A stretch of DNA of 64,000 nt. Source: Microbacterium psychrotolerans (lineage in GTDB: Bacteria > Actinomycetota > Actinomycetes > Actinomycetales > Microbacteriaceae). Every line of letters starts with the position of its first letter. The first letter of the stretch is position 1. The stretch lies in NCBI RefSeq assembly GCF_031085295.1, contig NZ_JAVFWO010000006.1:182933-246932 (forward strand). Reading direction: 5' to 3'. The position numbers and the translations under genes were made by a program. Below the pieces are notes generated by a model. That model was not told where the DNA came from. It made no database searches and saw only the letters and a list, made by a program, of their open reading frames with translations. Of this stretch, positions 42,836 through 51,779 are shown piece by piece.

Positions 42836-43420
42836 ATGGCCGATCCCGCGATCAGACGCACGATCACCGACCCGGCGGCGCTCGACGCCCTCGCGCACCC
42901 GGTGCGCCTCGACCTGCTGAGCTTCCTGATGTCGCACGGTGCGGCGACCGCCTCGGAGTGCGCGCGAGCAGTCGACGACAGCCCGTCCAACTGCAGCTAC
43001 CACCTGCGGGTGCTCGCCAAGCACGGCCTGGTCGAGTCCGTCGAGTCCGACGACGGCCGCGAACGGCCGTGGCGCGCGACGATCACCGGCCTGAGCCTCG
43101 ATCTCGACTCCGCCGACCCGTCGGTCGTCGCCAGCGCGACCGCGATGCTCGAGGCCGCCATCCGGCTCGACTACCAGTTGGCCCGCGAGCATGTGCGCCG
43201 GCGCGACCGCATCGAGGGCGCGTGGCGCGACGTCGACGCCCATGCCCAGTACGGTCTCGCGGTCAACCCCGATGAGCTGCGGTCGATCGTCGAGCGCATC
43301 GATGCGATCGTCCGTCCCTACATCGCGGCGACGCGGTCGGACGCACCCGAGGATGCCGCCATCGCCAACCTCTCGCTCCTGGCGTTCCCGCGTCCGACGT
43401 TCGGCGAGGCCGGGAGATGA
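42836..43420 (+). CDS. ArsR-like winged-helix regulator (copy 1)
   Basis: A 194-residue regulator with an N-terminal winged helix: ITDPAALDALAHPVRLDLLSFLMSHGAATASECARAVDDSPSNCSYHLRVLAKHGLVE. The C-terminal ~110 residues are helical and of unknown ligand. No ArsR metal-binding Cys pair is evident. It is closely parallel to 59482-60081 (ALAHPVR, SPxxCSxHLR, GREKPWR/GRERPWR) and, like it, is coupled to an MFS gene. Confidence 0.87.
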   Translation: MADPAIRRTITDPAALDALAHPVRLDLLSFLMSHGAATASECARAVDDSPSNCSYHLRVLAKHGLVESVESDDGRERPWRATITGLSLDLDSADPSVVASATAMLEAAIRLDYQLAREHVRRRDRIEGAWRDVDAHAQYGLAVNPDELRSIVERIDAIVRPYIAATRSDAPEDAAIANLSLLAFPRPTFGEAGR

Positions 43421-44703
43421 CCCCGCGCACCGCTTTCGCGATTCCCGCGTTCCGCCGACTCTGGGCGGCCGGGCTCATCTCCGACACGGGCGACTGGCTG
43501 CTGTTCATCGCGCTTCCGCTCGTCGTCTTCCAGCTCACGGGGTCAGCGCTCGGCACGTCGATCGCGTTCCTGCTGGAGCTGGTGCCCGCGGTGGTGCTCG
43601 CGCCGCTCGCGGCACGGCTCATCGGCCGGTTCGACCGCCGCTGGATCATGGTGGCGGTGAACATCGGCCAGGCCCTCGCGCTCCTCCCCCTCCTCTGGGT
43701 GAACGAGGTCGCCGACCTTCCGCTGGCGTACGCCGTCATATTCGTGCACGCCTCGCTGAGCACGCTGTTCGAGCCGGCGAAGAACACGCTGCTGCCCGAT
43801 CTGGTCGACACCGAGCGCCTGGTCTCGGCCAACGCGCTGATCGGCCTGAATCAGAACCTCGGCCGGCTCATCGGCGGCCCGCTCGGCGGCGTCCTGCTCG
43901 CGGTCGGCGATCTCGGCCTCATCGTCGCGGCCGATGCCGTCACGTACGTCATCTCGGCCGTGCTCATCGCGACACTCCCCGCAGTGAAGGCGGCCGCGCA
44001 TGACCGGGGCAGCACCGACGCGACCGCCGACACCCCCCATCCCGACTCCCGCGACGTGCGCGCGGTCGGTCTCCTCGCCGCGCTCCGCATCCGGCGGCTG
44101 CGCGGCGCGTTCGCGGTGATCCTCGTCTCGAGCGTCGCCCAGGGCATGTTCCTCGTGCTCTTCGTGCTGTTCGCGCTCGGCCCGCTGCGAGGATCGGATG
44201 CCGACGTCGGCCTGCTGCGCGGCATCCAGGCCGTGGGCGCGGTCGTGGCGGGCGTCGTTCTCGGGTTCATCGCACGGGGATCGTCACCGCGCGCGCTCAC
44301 CGCGGCCAGCCTGTTCGCCTTCGGTGCTCTGTCGCTGGTCACCTGGAACCTTCCGGCGGTCACCACCGACGTCTGGCCGTACGTTCTGCTGTTCGCGGCC
44401 GTCGGAGCCCCAGGCGTGATCATGATCGCCGGACTGATGAGCGTGCTGCAGGAGGAGTCGGAGCCGCGGCAGCGCGGTGCCGTCTTCGCCGCGGTCGGGC
44501 TGGTCAGCGCCGTCGGGCAGGCGCTCGGCATCCTGCTGGGGGCCCTCTCCGACGGCGCGATCGGGCTGCTCCCGCTGCTCGAGGCGCAGGGATGCCTGTA
44601 TCTGCTGAGCGGCGTGATCGCCCTGCTGTGGCTGCCTCGCATGGAGGATCGTCCGACGCGGAAGGCCGAAGGCGCCACGGATGCCGTGAGCCGCACCCCG
44701 TAA
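43417..44703 (+). CDS. MFS transporter (copy 1 of ArsR-MFS pair)
   Basis: A 428-residue twelve-helix MFS protein starting AFAIPAFRRLWAAGLISDTGDWLLFIALPLVVFQLTGSALGT, typical of the enterobactin-exporter/macrolide-efflux MFS group. LVDTERLVSANALIGLNQNLGRLIGGPLGG is conserved in that group. ATGA overlap with the regulator gene. Probably an efflux pump repressed by its partner. Confidence 0.87.
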   Translation: MTPRTAFAIPAFRRLWAAGLISDTGDWLLFIALPLVVFQLTGSALGTSIAFLLELVPAVVLAPLAARLIGRFDRRWIMVAVNIGQALALLPLLWVNEVADLPLAYAVIFVHASLSTLFEPAKNTLLPDLVDTERLVSANALIGLNQNLGRLIGGPLGGVLLAVGDLGLIVAADAVTYVISAVLIATLPAVKAAAHDRGSTDATADTPHPDSRDVRAVGLLAALRIRRLRGAFAVILVSSVAQGMFLVLFVLFALGPLRGSDADVGLLRGIQAVGAVVAGVVLGFIARGSSPRALTAASLFAFGALSLVTWNLPAVTTDVWPYVLLFAAVGAPGVIMIAGLMSVLQEESEPRQRGAVFAAVGLVSAVGQALGILLGALSDGAIGLLPLLEAQGCLYLLSGVIALLWLPRMEDRPTRKAEGATDAVSRTP

Positions 44704-44704
44704 C

Positions 44705-44741
44705 CGCGGCCGCCGGCCTCTGTCGCCGGACGGGCCGCCGC
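44705..44741. terminator. Interrupted hairpin between converging MFS and LacI genes
   Basis: GCGGCC and CCGGC pair with GCCGG and GGCCGC across a short loop, with a one- or two-base bulge, in the 40 bases between the two stop codons. A plausible two-way terminator. Confidence 0.45.
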
Positions 44742-44743
44742 TG

Positions 44744-45754
44744 CTATCGCAGCACGAGCTGCGGTTCGACGAGCACGTGCGCCGAACCGGCGGTCGGAGT
44801 CCGCGGCGCCACGACACTGCCCGACGCCCCCATCAGCAGCTCGAGGACGCCCACCGCGACGCGCTCCGGCAGCTGCTCCACGCTGCTGAGCCCCATCGCC
44901 TCTGCGGCGGGGGTGTTGTCGAACCCGATGATGGGCAGCTCGGGCATGCCGGCAGAGGCCGCCGCCAGATGCGCGCCGATCGCGAGGGCGTCGCTCGCGC
45001 ACACGATCCCGTCGACCCCTTCGCCGTCCGCGAGGAACTCGTCGACGACCGCGCGGGCACGCCCCACGCCCTCCTCGCTCACGAGCCGTCGGCCGTCGGC
45101 ATCCGCGCTGGCCATCGCCTCACGCCAGCCGCGCTCCCGCTCATCCCCGGTGCCCGACCCGGCGGGCCAGCCCAGGAAGGCGACGCGTGAGCCGCCCCGC
45201 GCGAGCACTTCGACCGTGGCGGCGCGGGTCCCGGCCGCGCCGTCGACGTCCACCCACAGGTGCGCGGGGTCCGCCACGTCATCCTCGCCCCACGGGCGCC
45301 CGAACGACACGAACGGAATCTCCCGCTCGGCCAGCCATCGCGTGCGCGGGTCACCGGGGAAGGTTCCCGTGATGACCACCGCGTCGATCTCGCCGCCATC
45401 AGTGAGCTCGCGCATGCGGTCGATCTCCTCCGCCGGGGATCGCGCGGCGTAGAGCTGGATGCGCATGCCGCGGTCGCTCGCGTGCTCGGTCAGCGCGTGG
45501 ACGAATCGATCGAGGACGACTCCGGAGATCCCGCCGGCGTAGGGGTCGAGGTGGATGCCGATGGTCGAGCTGCGGCGCGTGCGCAGCCGCCGCGCCGCCA
45601 CCTGCGGGCGGTAGCCCAGGTCCGAGATCGCCTGCAGCACGCGCTCGCGCGTCTTCTCGCGCACGATGTCGGGGCTGTTGAGGACGTTGGACACCGTCTG
45701 ACGGGAGACACCCGCAGCGAGCGCGACGTCTTCGACCGTGGGCGGCTTCGCCAT
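44744..45754 (-). CDS. LacI family transcriptional regulator
   Basis: A 336-residue repressor: the LacI helix-turn-helix and hinge (TVEDVALAAGVSRQTVSNVLNSPDIVREKTRERVLQAI) followed by a sugar-binding core (IGIHLDPYAG, DAVVITGTFP, IVCASDALAIGAHLAA, IIGFDNTPAAE). Divergent from the sugar ABC operon at 45967, which it most likely controls. The ATG at 45754 is preceded by GGAGGAGGATC, deciding it over the upstream in-frame ATG. Confidence 0.92.
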   Translation of the reverse strand: MAKPPTVEDVALAAGVSRQTVSNVLNSPDIVREKTRERVLQAISDLGYRPQVAARRLRTRRSSTIGIHLDPYAGGISGVVLDRFVHALTEHASDRGMRIQLYAARSPAEEIDRMRELTDGGEIDAVVITGTFPGDPRTRWLAEREIPFVSFGRPWGEDDVADPAHLWVDVDGAAGTRAATVEVLARGGSRVAFLGWPAGSGTGDERERGWREAMASADADGRRLVSEEGVGRARAVVDEFLADGEGVDGIVCASDALAIGAHLAAASAGMPELPIIGFDNTPAAEAMGLSSVEQLPERVAVGVLELLMGASGSVVAPRTPTAGSAHVLVEPQLVLR

Positions 45755-45786
45755 GATGATCCTCCTCCCCCATCGGCGCCGGATCG

Positions 45787-45885
45787 GATCGTTCAAATCG
45801 TTATCCTACGGGCGCGCCAATCCCCTTGACACTCGCGCCCCACAGTTTCTACCGTGGCATCACGAACCGACTTTGATCGTTCAAA
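45787..45885. promoter_or_regulatory. Sugar operon promoter with two LacI-type operator copies
   Basis: GATCGTTCAAAT occurs twice: 45787-45798, near the LacI start, and at 45875-45886. The second lies in the palindrome TTTGA-TCGT-TCAAA (45872-45885). Between them is TTGACA (45826-45831), 18 bases, TACCGT (45850-45855), a good plus-strand promoter for 45967. The palindrome would lie just after the start of transcription. Two copies 87-88 bp apart could allow looping or dual control of both genes. Confidence 0.7.
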
Positions 45886-45966
45886 TTCCGAGCACCCCAG
45901 AGTCGCTCGACAGCACATGCGCGATCGATGCCGATCCCGAAGCACTCATCGAAGGAGAAGAGACTC

Positions 45967-47223
45967 ATGACACGGCACACCACACGCGGCCTCCTCGGAG
46001 CGGGCGCGCTCCTGATAACCGGAGCGCTGGCACTGACGTCCTGCGGTTCCGGGTTCGACGACGGCGGCGGGGGCGGTGACGCTGGCTCGGGTGAACTCAC
46101 CTCGAGCGACGATGCCCTCACGGTCCTCATCGGCACGTCGGGTGACGCGGAGACGACCGCCGTCGAGGATGCCGTCGCGGCCTGGTCGGAGGATTCCGGC
46201 GTCGAGGCCAGCGTCCAGGTCGCGAACGACCTTCCGCAGCAGCTCTCGCAGGGCTTCGCGGCGGGCGATCCGCCCGACCTGTTCTACCTGGCGACCGAGG
46301 CGCTCGCCGGCTACGCCGGCAACGGCTCGCTCGTGGCCTACGGCGACCAGCTCGAGAACAAGGACGACTTCTACCCGTCGCTCGTCGAGAACTTCACGTT
46401 CGAGGACGAGTTCTACTGCGCGCCGAAGGACTTCTCGACGCTCGCTCTCGTCATCAACAAGGGACTGTGGGATGCCGCCGGCCTGACCGACGCCGACATC
46501 CCGACCACGTGGGACCAGCTGGCGACCGTCGCGCAGACCCTGACGAAGGACGGCGTCGTCGGCCTCGGCTTCGGACCCGAGTACCAGCGCGTGGGCGCGT
46601 TCATGGCGCAGGCGGGTGGCGGCCTCGTGAAGGACGGCGAGGCCATCGCCAGCAGCCAGGAGAACGTCGACGCCCTCACCTATGTGCAGGACAACATGAC
46701 GGCGGGCACGTTCGCCTACTCCTCCGACGTCGGTGCGGGATGGGGCGGCGAGGCGTTCGGCAAGCAGCTGACCGCGATGACCATCGAGGGCAACTGGATC
46801 ACGGGCGCGATGACCAACGACTTCCCCGACGTCCAGTACGTGGTCGCCGAGCTCCCGGAGGGCCCGGCGGGCAAGGGCACGCTGCAGTACACCAACTGCT
46901 GGGGCATGGCTGCCGACAGCCCCAACCAGCAGGCCGCACTCGACCTCGTGCAGTACCTGACGAGCACCGAGCAGCAGCTCGCCTTCTCCGAGGCGTTCGG
47001 CGTCATGCCCTCCATCGAGTCCGCCGCAGAGCAATGGACCACCGACAACCCCGACCTCGCGGCGTTCCTCGCGGGTGCGGACTATGCGCAGGGCATCCCG
47101 ACGTACGACGGCACGGCTGACGTCATCACCGACTTCAACGCCCAGCTCGAGGGCCTGAAGACCGGCGACCCGCAGCAGATCCTCGACTCGGTGCAGTCCA
47201 ACCTCGAGGCGATCGTCGGCTGA
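45967..47223 (+). CDS. CUT1 sugar ABC transporter substrate-binding lipoprotein
   Basis: A 418-residue extracellular lipoprotein: signal peptide ending L-T-S-C, a Gly/Asp linker, then a type II (MalE-like) binding fold with FAAGDPPDLFYLATEALAGYAGNG, DFSTLALVINKGLWDAAGL, YTNCWGMAADSPNQQAALDLVQYLTSTEQQ. It binds an oligosaccharide for the permeases that follow. The ATG follows GAAGGAGAAGAG. LacI-controlled. Confidence 0.92.
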   Translation: MTRHTTRGLLGAGALLITGALALTSCGSGFDDGGGGGDAGSGELTSSDDALTVLIGTSGDAETTAVEDAVAAWSEDSGVEASVQVANDLPQQLSQGFAAGDPPDLFYLATEALAGYAGNGSLVAYGDQLENKDDFYPSLVENFTFEDEFYCAPKDFSTLALVINKGLWDAAGLTDADIPTTWDQLATVAQTLTKDGVVGLGFGPEYQRVGAFMAQAGGGLVKDGEAIASSQENVDALTYVQDNMTAGTFAYSSDVGAGWGGEAFGKQLTAMTIEGNWITGAMTNDFPDVQYVVAELPEGPAGKGTLQYTNCWGMAADSPNQQAALDLVQYLTSTEQQLAFSEAFGVMPSIESAAEQWTTDNPDLAAFLAGADYAQGIPTYDGTADVITDFNAQLEGLKTGDPQQILDSVQSNLEAIVG

Positions 47224-47230
47224 GCGAGCC

Positions 47231-48406
47231 ATGACCGCGACCGCCACAGCGCCTCGCCGCGCGCGGAGTCCCCGATCGGGGATCCGCCGCGGCGAGGCCG
47301 CCGCGGGGTGGATCTTCACCCTCCCCGTCATCGTCATCCTGGGCGTCTTCCTGCTCGTCCCGGTTTTCATGGCGCTGTGGGTGAGCTTCTCCGACTGGTC
47401 GGGCCGGGGCAGCCCGTTCTCGTCGGGCGTCGGCTTCGTGGGCCTCGAGAACTACGCGGCCGTCACGACGGGCGACGGCCTCGCCACGCGCGACTTCGGC
47501 ACGGCCATGCGCAACAACGCCTGGTACGTGCTGCTCGTCGTCCCACTGCAGACGGCGCTGTCGCTCTTCCTTGCGGTCCTCGTCAACGGCGCCGTCCTCC
47601 GGGGGCGCGGTCTCTTCCGCACCGCGTTCTACTTCCCCTCCGTCACGGCGACCGTGGCGATCATGGTGCTCTGGCTGTTCCTCTTCAACGCGATCGGCCC
47701 GGTCAACGCCATCCTCGCCGCGATCGGCATCGACGGACCGAACTGGTGGGCCGACCCGAGCGGGATCCTCCACAATGCGCTGGCGGCGGTCGGCATCACG
47801 GACGGCCCCGCCGCCCTGACGGAGAACGACTTCCTCGGCGTCTCGTGGTGGAACTGGCTCGCCGGCCCCTCCGTCGCGATGTCGGCGATCATCCTCATGG
47901 GCATCTTCACGACGAGCGGCACGTTCATGCTGCTGTTCCTCGCCGCGCTGCAGAACATCGGCCCCGAGATCCAGGAGGCTGCGATGGTCGACGGAGCCAA
48001 CGCCTGGCAGCGGTTCTGGCGGGTGACCCTGCCGCAGCTGAAGCCGGCCCTGTTCACGGTGCTGACTCTCGGCCTCATCGGCTGCTGGCAGGTCTTCGAC
48101 CAGATCTACACCGGCACGCAGGGCGCGCCCGGCAAGACCACGCTCACGCCGGCGTATCTCTCCTACGATGCGGGCTTCCTGGACCAGCACTGGGGTCAGG
48201 GCGCCGCCATCGCGTTCATCCTGTTCGCGATCATCGTGCTGTTCACGATCTTCCAGCGCTGGGTGCTGCGCGATCGCCCCGTCTCACGGCGACGTGCGCG
48301 GCAGTACCAGCTGCCCACCCGCCCCGCCACCGCGACGCCCGCGACAGTCGCCGCCGATCAGGTTCCGAGTCCACCCGATCCCGCTGACACGAGAGGGCGA
48401 TCATGA
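47231..48406 (+). CDS. CUT1 sugar ABC transporter permease, MalF-like
   Basis: A 391-residue membrane protein with six or so helices and the EAA loop E-A-A-M-V-D-G-A-N-A-W-Q-R-F-W-R-V-T-L-P, the ATPase-docking site. An extended loop around NAIGPVNAILAAIGIDGPNWWAD and a Pro/Ala-rich C-terminus are visible. Seven bases follow the binding-protein stop. No ATPase is encoded in this operon, so a shared MsiK-type ATPase elsewhere is expected. Confidence 0.92.
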   Translation: MTATATAPRRARSPRSGIRRGEAAAGWIFTLPVIVILGVFLLVPVFMALWVSFSDWSGRGSPFSSGVGFVGLENYAAVTTGDGLATRDFGTAMRNNAWYVLLVVPLQTALSLFLAVLVNGAVLRGRGLFRTAFYFPSVTATVAIMVLWLFLFNAIGPVNAILAAIGIDGPNWWADPSGILHNALAAVGITDGPAALTENDFLGVSWWNWLAGPSVAMSAIILMGIFTTSGTFMLLFLAALQNIGPEIQEAAMVDGANAWQRFWRVTLPQLKPALFTVLTLGLIGCWQVFDQIYTGTQGAPGKTTLTPAYLSYDAGFLDQHWGQGAAIAFILFAIIVLFTIFQRWVLRDRPVSRRRARQYQLPTRPATATPATVAADQVPSPPDPADTRGRS

Positions 48407-49314
48407 CCGGCACGACCATCGGCGTCGCCCCCACGGTGGTGTCGCAGCCGCCCGCACCGCGGGCGCCATCCGATGCCCGTCGCAAGACGGCCCGCATCGG
48501 CTGGCAGATCGCCCTCTACGTCCTGCTCGTCGCGATCGCGCTGTTCTACATCTATCCGTTCCTGGTCCAGATCGGGACGTCCTTCAAGATCGACGCCGAG
48601 GCGGCGAGCAACCCCGTGGCCCTCGTCCCGCAGACATGGACGACCGCGGCGTACGAACGACTGTTCCTCCGGAGCGACTTCCCCGTGTGGTTCCGCAACT
48701 CCACGATCGTGACGATCAGCGTGACGCTCGGGCGCGTGTTCTTCGTGTCTCTGGCGGGTTACGCCTTGGCGCGGCTCAACTTCCGTGGGCGCGGCGTCGT
48801 GTACGCCGGCGTCATCGCCGTGATGGCCGTGCCGAGCGTGGTGCTCCTCATCCCGCGGTTCCTGGTCATCAATCAGCTGGGCATCTACGACTCCTATGCC
48901 GGGATGATCCTTCCGCTCCTGGTGGACGCCGCCGGCGTGTTCATCATGAAGAACTTCTTCGAGTCGATTCCGGTGTCCGTGGAGGAGCAGGCGCGCATCG
49001 ACGGTGCCGGGACGTTCCGGATCTTCTGGTCGGTCGTGCTGCCGATGGCGCGGCCGGCGCTCATCACGATCATCATCCTGTCGTTCCAGGGCTCGTGGAA
49101 CGAGCTCTCCCACTTCATCGTGTCCACCCAGTCGCCGGAGCTGACCACCCTCACCAAGGGCGTCGCGTCGCTGGCATCGGGTCAGCTCAGCCAGGGCAGT
49201 CAGTATCCGATCAAGCTCGCCGCGGCGCTGATCATGACCGTCCCCGTCGCCGTGATGTTCTTCATCTTCCAGCGGCGCATCATGAATGCCAGCGAAGGAG
49301 CCGTCAAGGAATGA
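48403..49314 (+). CDS. CUT1 sugar ABC transporter permease, MalG-like
   Basis: A 303-residue partner permease with six helices and an EAA loop E-E-Q-A-R-I-D-G-A-G-T-F-R-I-F-W. The start overlaps the MalF-like stop by ATGA and the end overlaps the debranching-like gene the same way, so the operon is translationally coupled throughout. Confidence 0.92.
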   Translation: MTGTTIGVAPTVVSQPPAPRAPSDARRKTARIGWQIALYVLLVAIALFYIYPFLVQIGTSFKIDAEAASNPVALVPQTWTTAAYERLFLRSDFPVWFRNSTIVTISVTLGRVFFVSLAGYALARLNFRGRGVVYAGVIAVMAVPSVVLLIPRFLVINQLGIYDSYAGMILPLLVDAAGVFIMKNFFESIPVSVEEQARIDGAGTFRIFWSVVLPMARPALITIIILSFQGSWNELSHFIVSTQSPELTTLTKGVASLASGQLSQGSQYPIKLAAALIMTVPVAVMFFIFQRRIMNASEGAVKE

Positions 49315-51269
49315 GTCCCGCCTCGCTCCCCTCCTCCACCAGTCCCGGGCAGCCCTTGCAGCCCCTGCTGAATGAGGCGACGATCGTGTTCCGGGCACCG
49401 ACACAGGCGTGGTCGGCCTCGAACGGCGAGCTCGGTGCCGCCGCGATCGACGGCGTCTATCACGGAGATGTGCGCCACATCCGAGCGATCTCACTGGTGT
49501 GTGCGGACTCGGTGATCGAGTGGATCTCGGCGGCGCCGGACGGCGCCGACCGGGTCGTGTTCGGCGGGCTGCTGCGCGGCCTCGACGACCCCACCCCGGA
49601 CCCCAAGGTGCGCCTGACGCGCGACCGCCGCGTGGCGGCAGGGCGGCTCACCGAGACGCTGACCATCGTTTCACGGCTCATGACGCCGATCACGACGACG
49701 CTCTCGCTGCGCCTCCGTCCCGAGTTCGCGCCGCTCCACGACCTGAAGGCCGGCCTCCCCGGTGCCCGCCCGGTCGACATCCGGATCGAGCAGGATCCGG
49801 ATGCCGGTGCCACCTTCGCGGCAGGCCCGCAGCGGTTCGTCCTGCGCGCTGCGGGCGCACGACTGGAGACCGACGGCGACGACGTCGTCGCGACCTGGCC
49901 CGTGCAGGTAGCCCCGGGTGGTCGCACCGAGGTGGCGTGGTCGGTCGAACTCCGCGACGACGCGCTGGTGGTGCGGGAGGCGACGAGTCCCACCCCCTGG
50001 AACGCGGCAGCGCTCGCCGAGGAGGTCCGCTCCGACCAGCCCCGCCTCGCCCGGTGGCTCGAGACGGCGCTGAGCGATCTCGACGCCCTGCGCCTGGCGC
50101 TTCCCGATGATCCGGAGGACGAGTTCTTCGCCGCGGGGACGCCGTGGTTCTTCACGCTGTTCGGGCGCGACGCGCTGTGGGCTGCGCGGCTCACGCTGCC
50201 GGTCGACGTCGGGATCGCGGCATCCACCCTCCGCGTGCTCGCCCGTCTGCAGGGCACGGAAAGGGATCCCGACACCGCGCAGGAGCCGGGCAAGATCCTG
50301 CACGAGCTGCGCGCGACGACCCTCGAGATGCCTGGCGAAGGCATCGTCCTGCCGCCGCTGTACTACGGCAGCGTCGACTCGACGCCGCTGTGGGTGTGCG
50401 TCCTGGCGGACGCGTGGCGGGCCGGGATGCCGGAGGCTGAGGTGCGCGACCTGCTTCCAGCGCTCCTCCGTGCGCTGCGGTGGATCGTCGAGCACGGCGA
50501 CAGCGACGGCGACGGCTTCCTGGACTACGTCGACCGCACCGGCAGAGGGCTCGCGAATCAGGGCTGGAAGGACTCGGGCGACTCGATCCAGTGGCGCGAC
50601 GGCACACTCGCCCACGGGCCGATCGCGCTCTGCGAGGTGCAGGCGTACGCGTACGAGGCGGCGATGTCGGGGGCAGACCTGCTCGAGGCGCTCGGCGAGG
50701 ACCTCGATCCGAACCTCGCGGCGCCCGCGCCCGAGGATCTGCGCACGTGGGCGGCGCGACTGCGGGCGCGGTTCGCCGAGGCCTATTGGGTCCGGACTCC
50801 GGAGGGCCGGTACCCGGCCATCGCCCTCGATCGCGACAAGCGCCCGGTCGACACCCTCACCAGTAACATCGGCCATCTGCTCGGCACCGGACTGCTCGAC
50901 CCGGATGACGAAGCCCACGTCGCGTCGCTGCTCGTGGGGCCCACGATGTCGAGCGGGTACGGCATCCGCACGATGTCCACGGCGGCCGCGGGCTACTGGC
51001 CGCTGTCGTATCACGGCGGCAGCGTCTGGACCCACGACAGCGCGATCTGCGCGCACGGGATGGCGCGTGCGGGCCTTTGGGGTTCCGCTCGCCAGGTCGT
51101 CGACGGCCTGCTGGCGGCGGCCGACGGGTTCGGCTATCGGGTGCCGGAGCTGCATTCCGGCGACCCGGCGTCCGCGACCTCCGTGCCGACGCCCTATCCG
51201 GCGGCGTGCCGGCCGCAGGCCTGGTCGGCGGCGGCGGCCATCGTCTGTCGCGAGATCCTGCGGGAGTGA
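49311..51269 (+). CDS. Glycogen-debranching-enzyme-like glucosidase (GDE_N plus (alpha/alpha)6 domain)
   Basis: A 652-residue cytoplasmic protein without signal peptide. The N-terminal ~270 residues match the GDE N-terminal domain (FRAPTQAWSASNGELGAAAIDGVYHGDVRHI). The C-terminal part is an (alpha/alpha)6 barrel: WFFTLFGRDALWAA, PGKILHELRATTLEMPGEG, PPLYYGSVDSTPLWV, LANQGWKDSGDSIQW and SVWTHDSAICAHGM. Encoded with a sugar importer, it probably hydrolyses the imported oligosaccharide inside the cell. The exact linkage cannot be deduced. Confidence 0.85.
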   Translation: MSPASLPSSTSPGQPLQPLLNEATIVFRAPTQAWSASNGELGAAAIDGVYHGDVRHIRAISLVCADSVIEWISAAPDGADRVVFGGLLRGLDDPTPDPKVRLTRDRRVAAGRLTETLTIVSRLMTPITTTLSLRLRPEFAPLHDLKAGLPGARPVDIRIEQDPDAGATFAAGPQRFVLRAAGARLETDGDDVVATWPVQVAPGGRTEVAWSVELRDDALVVREATSPTPWNAAALAEEVRSDQPRLARWLETALSDLDALRLALPDDPEDEFFAAGTPWFFTLFGRDALWAARLTLPVDVGIAASTLRVLARLQGTERDPDTAQEPGKILHELRATTLEMPGEGIVLPPLYYGSVDSTPLWVCVLADAWRAGMPEAEVRDLLPALLRALRWIVEHGDSDGDGFLDYVDRTGRGLANQGWKDSGDSIQWRDGTLAHGPIALCEVQAYAYEAAMSGADLLEALGEDLDPNLAAPAPEDLRTWAARLRARFAEAYWVRTPEGRYPAIALDRDKRPVDTLTSNIGHLLGTGLLDPDDEAHVASLLVGPTMSSGYGIRTMSTAAAGYWPLSYHGGSVWTHDSAICAHGMARAGLWGSARQVVDGLLAAADGFGYRVPELHSGDPASATSVPTPYPAACRPQAWSAAAAIVCREILRE

Positions 51270-51284
51270 CGGGCCGGCGGATGC

Positions 51285-51767
51285 TCAGTCGACCTTGGCG
51301 ATCGTCCCGTCGGTGAGGCGCACGAGTTCGTCGTACGTCATCGGAAAGACGGTGTGCGGAGTGCCTCCGGCGGCCCAGATCTCGGGGTACCGGGCGAGGT
51401 CCTCGTCGACGACGGTGCGCAGCGGCGAGGGGTGCCCGGCCGGAGCGACGCCGCCGATCGCCTGGCCGGTGGCCTCCCGCACCTGCTCGGGCGTCGCACG
51501 CTGGATCCTTCCGAGACCGAGACGCTCGGCGAGCGCTGCGGTGTCGACCCGGTGAGCGCCGCTCGTCATGACGAGGAGTGGCGCGCCGTCGCAGAAGAAG
51601 ACCAGGCTGTTGGCGATCGCTCCGACCTCGACTCCGAGCGCCGCGGCCGCCAGGGCTGCGGTGGATGCCGCATCCGGAAGCACGACGATGTCGCCGGTGA
51701 TGCCGACGGCACGGATGGCATCGTGGACGAGACGGCTGCGGGCGGGAAGCGAGGCGGGCGTCGTCAT
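51285..51767 (-). CDS. YbaK/EbsC family aminoacyl-tRNA deacylase
   Basis: A 160-residue YbaK/ProX-like domain that clears mischarged tRNA. LPDAASTAALAAAALGVEVGAIANSLVFFCDGAPLLVMTSGAHRVD, with the catalytic-Lys position replaced in this subgroup, and ATGQAIGGVAPAGHPSPLRTVVDEDL are family landmarks. The leaderless promoter at 51765-51779 sets the start at 51767. Confidence 0.88.
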   Translation of the reverse strand: MTTPASLPARSRLVHDAIRAVGITGDIVVLPDAASTAALAAAALGVEVGAIANSLVFFCDGAPLLVMTSGAHRVDTAALAERLGLGRIQRATPEQVREATGQAIGGVAPAGHPSPLRTVVDEDLARYPEIWAAGGTPHTVFPMTYDELVRLTDGTIAKVD

Positions 51768-51779
51768 CGGATCAGCCTA
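51765..51779 (-). promoter_or_regulatory. Leaderless promoter -10 box for 51767
   Basis: Minus strand: TAGGCT (51774-51779), six bases (GATCCG), ATG at 51767. The TAG is also the stop codon of the upstream methyltransferase gene, the same arrangement as at 961. Confidence 0.6.
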
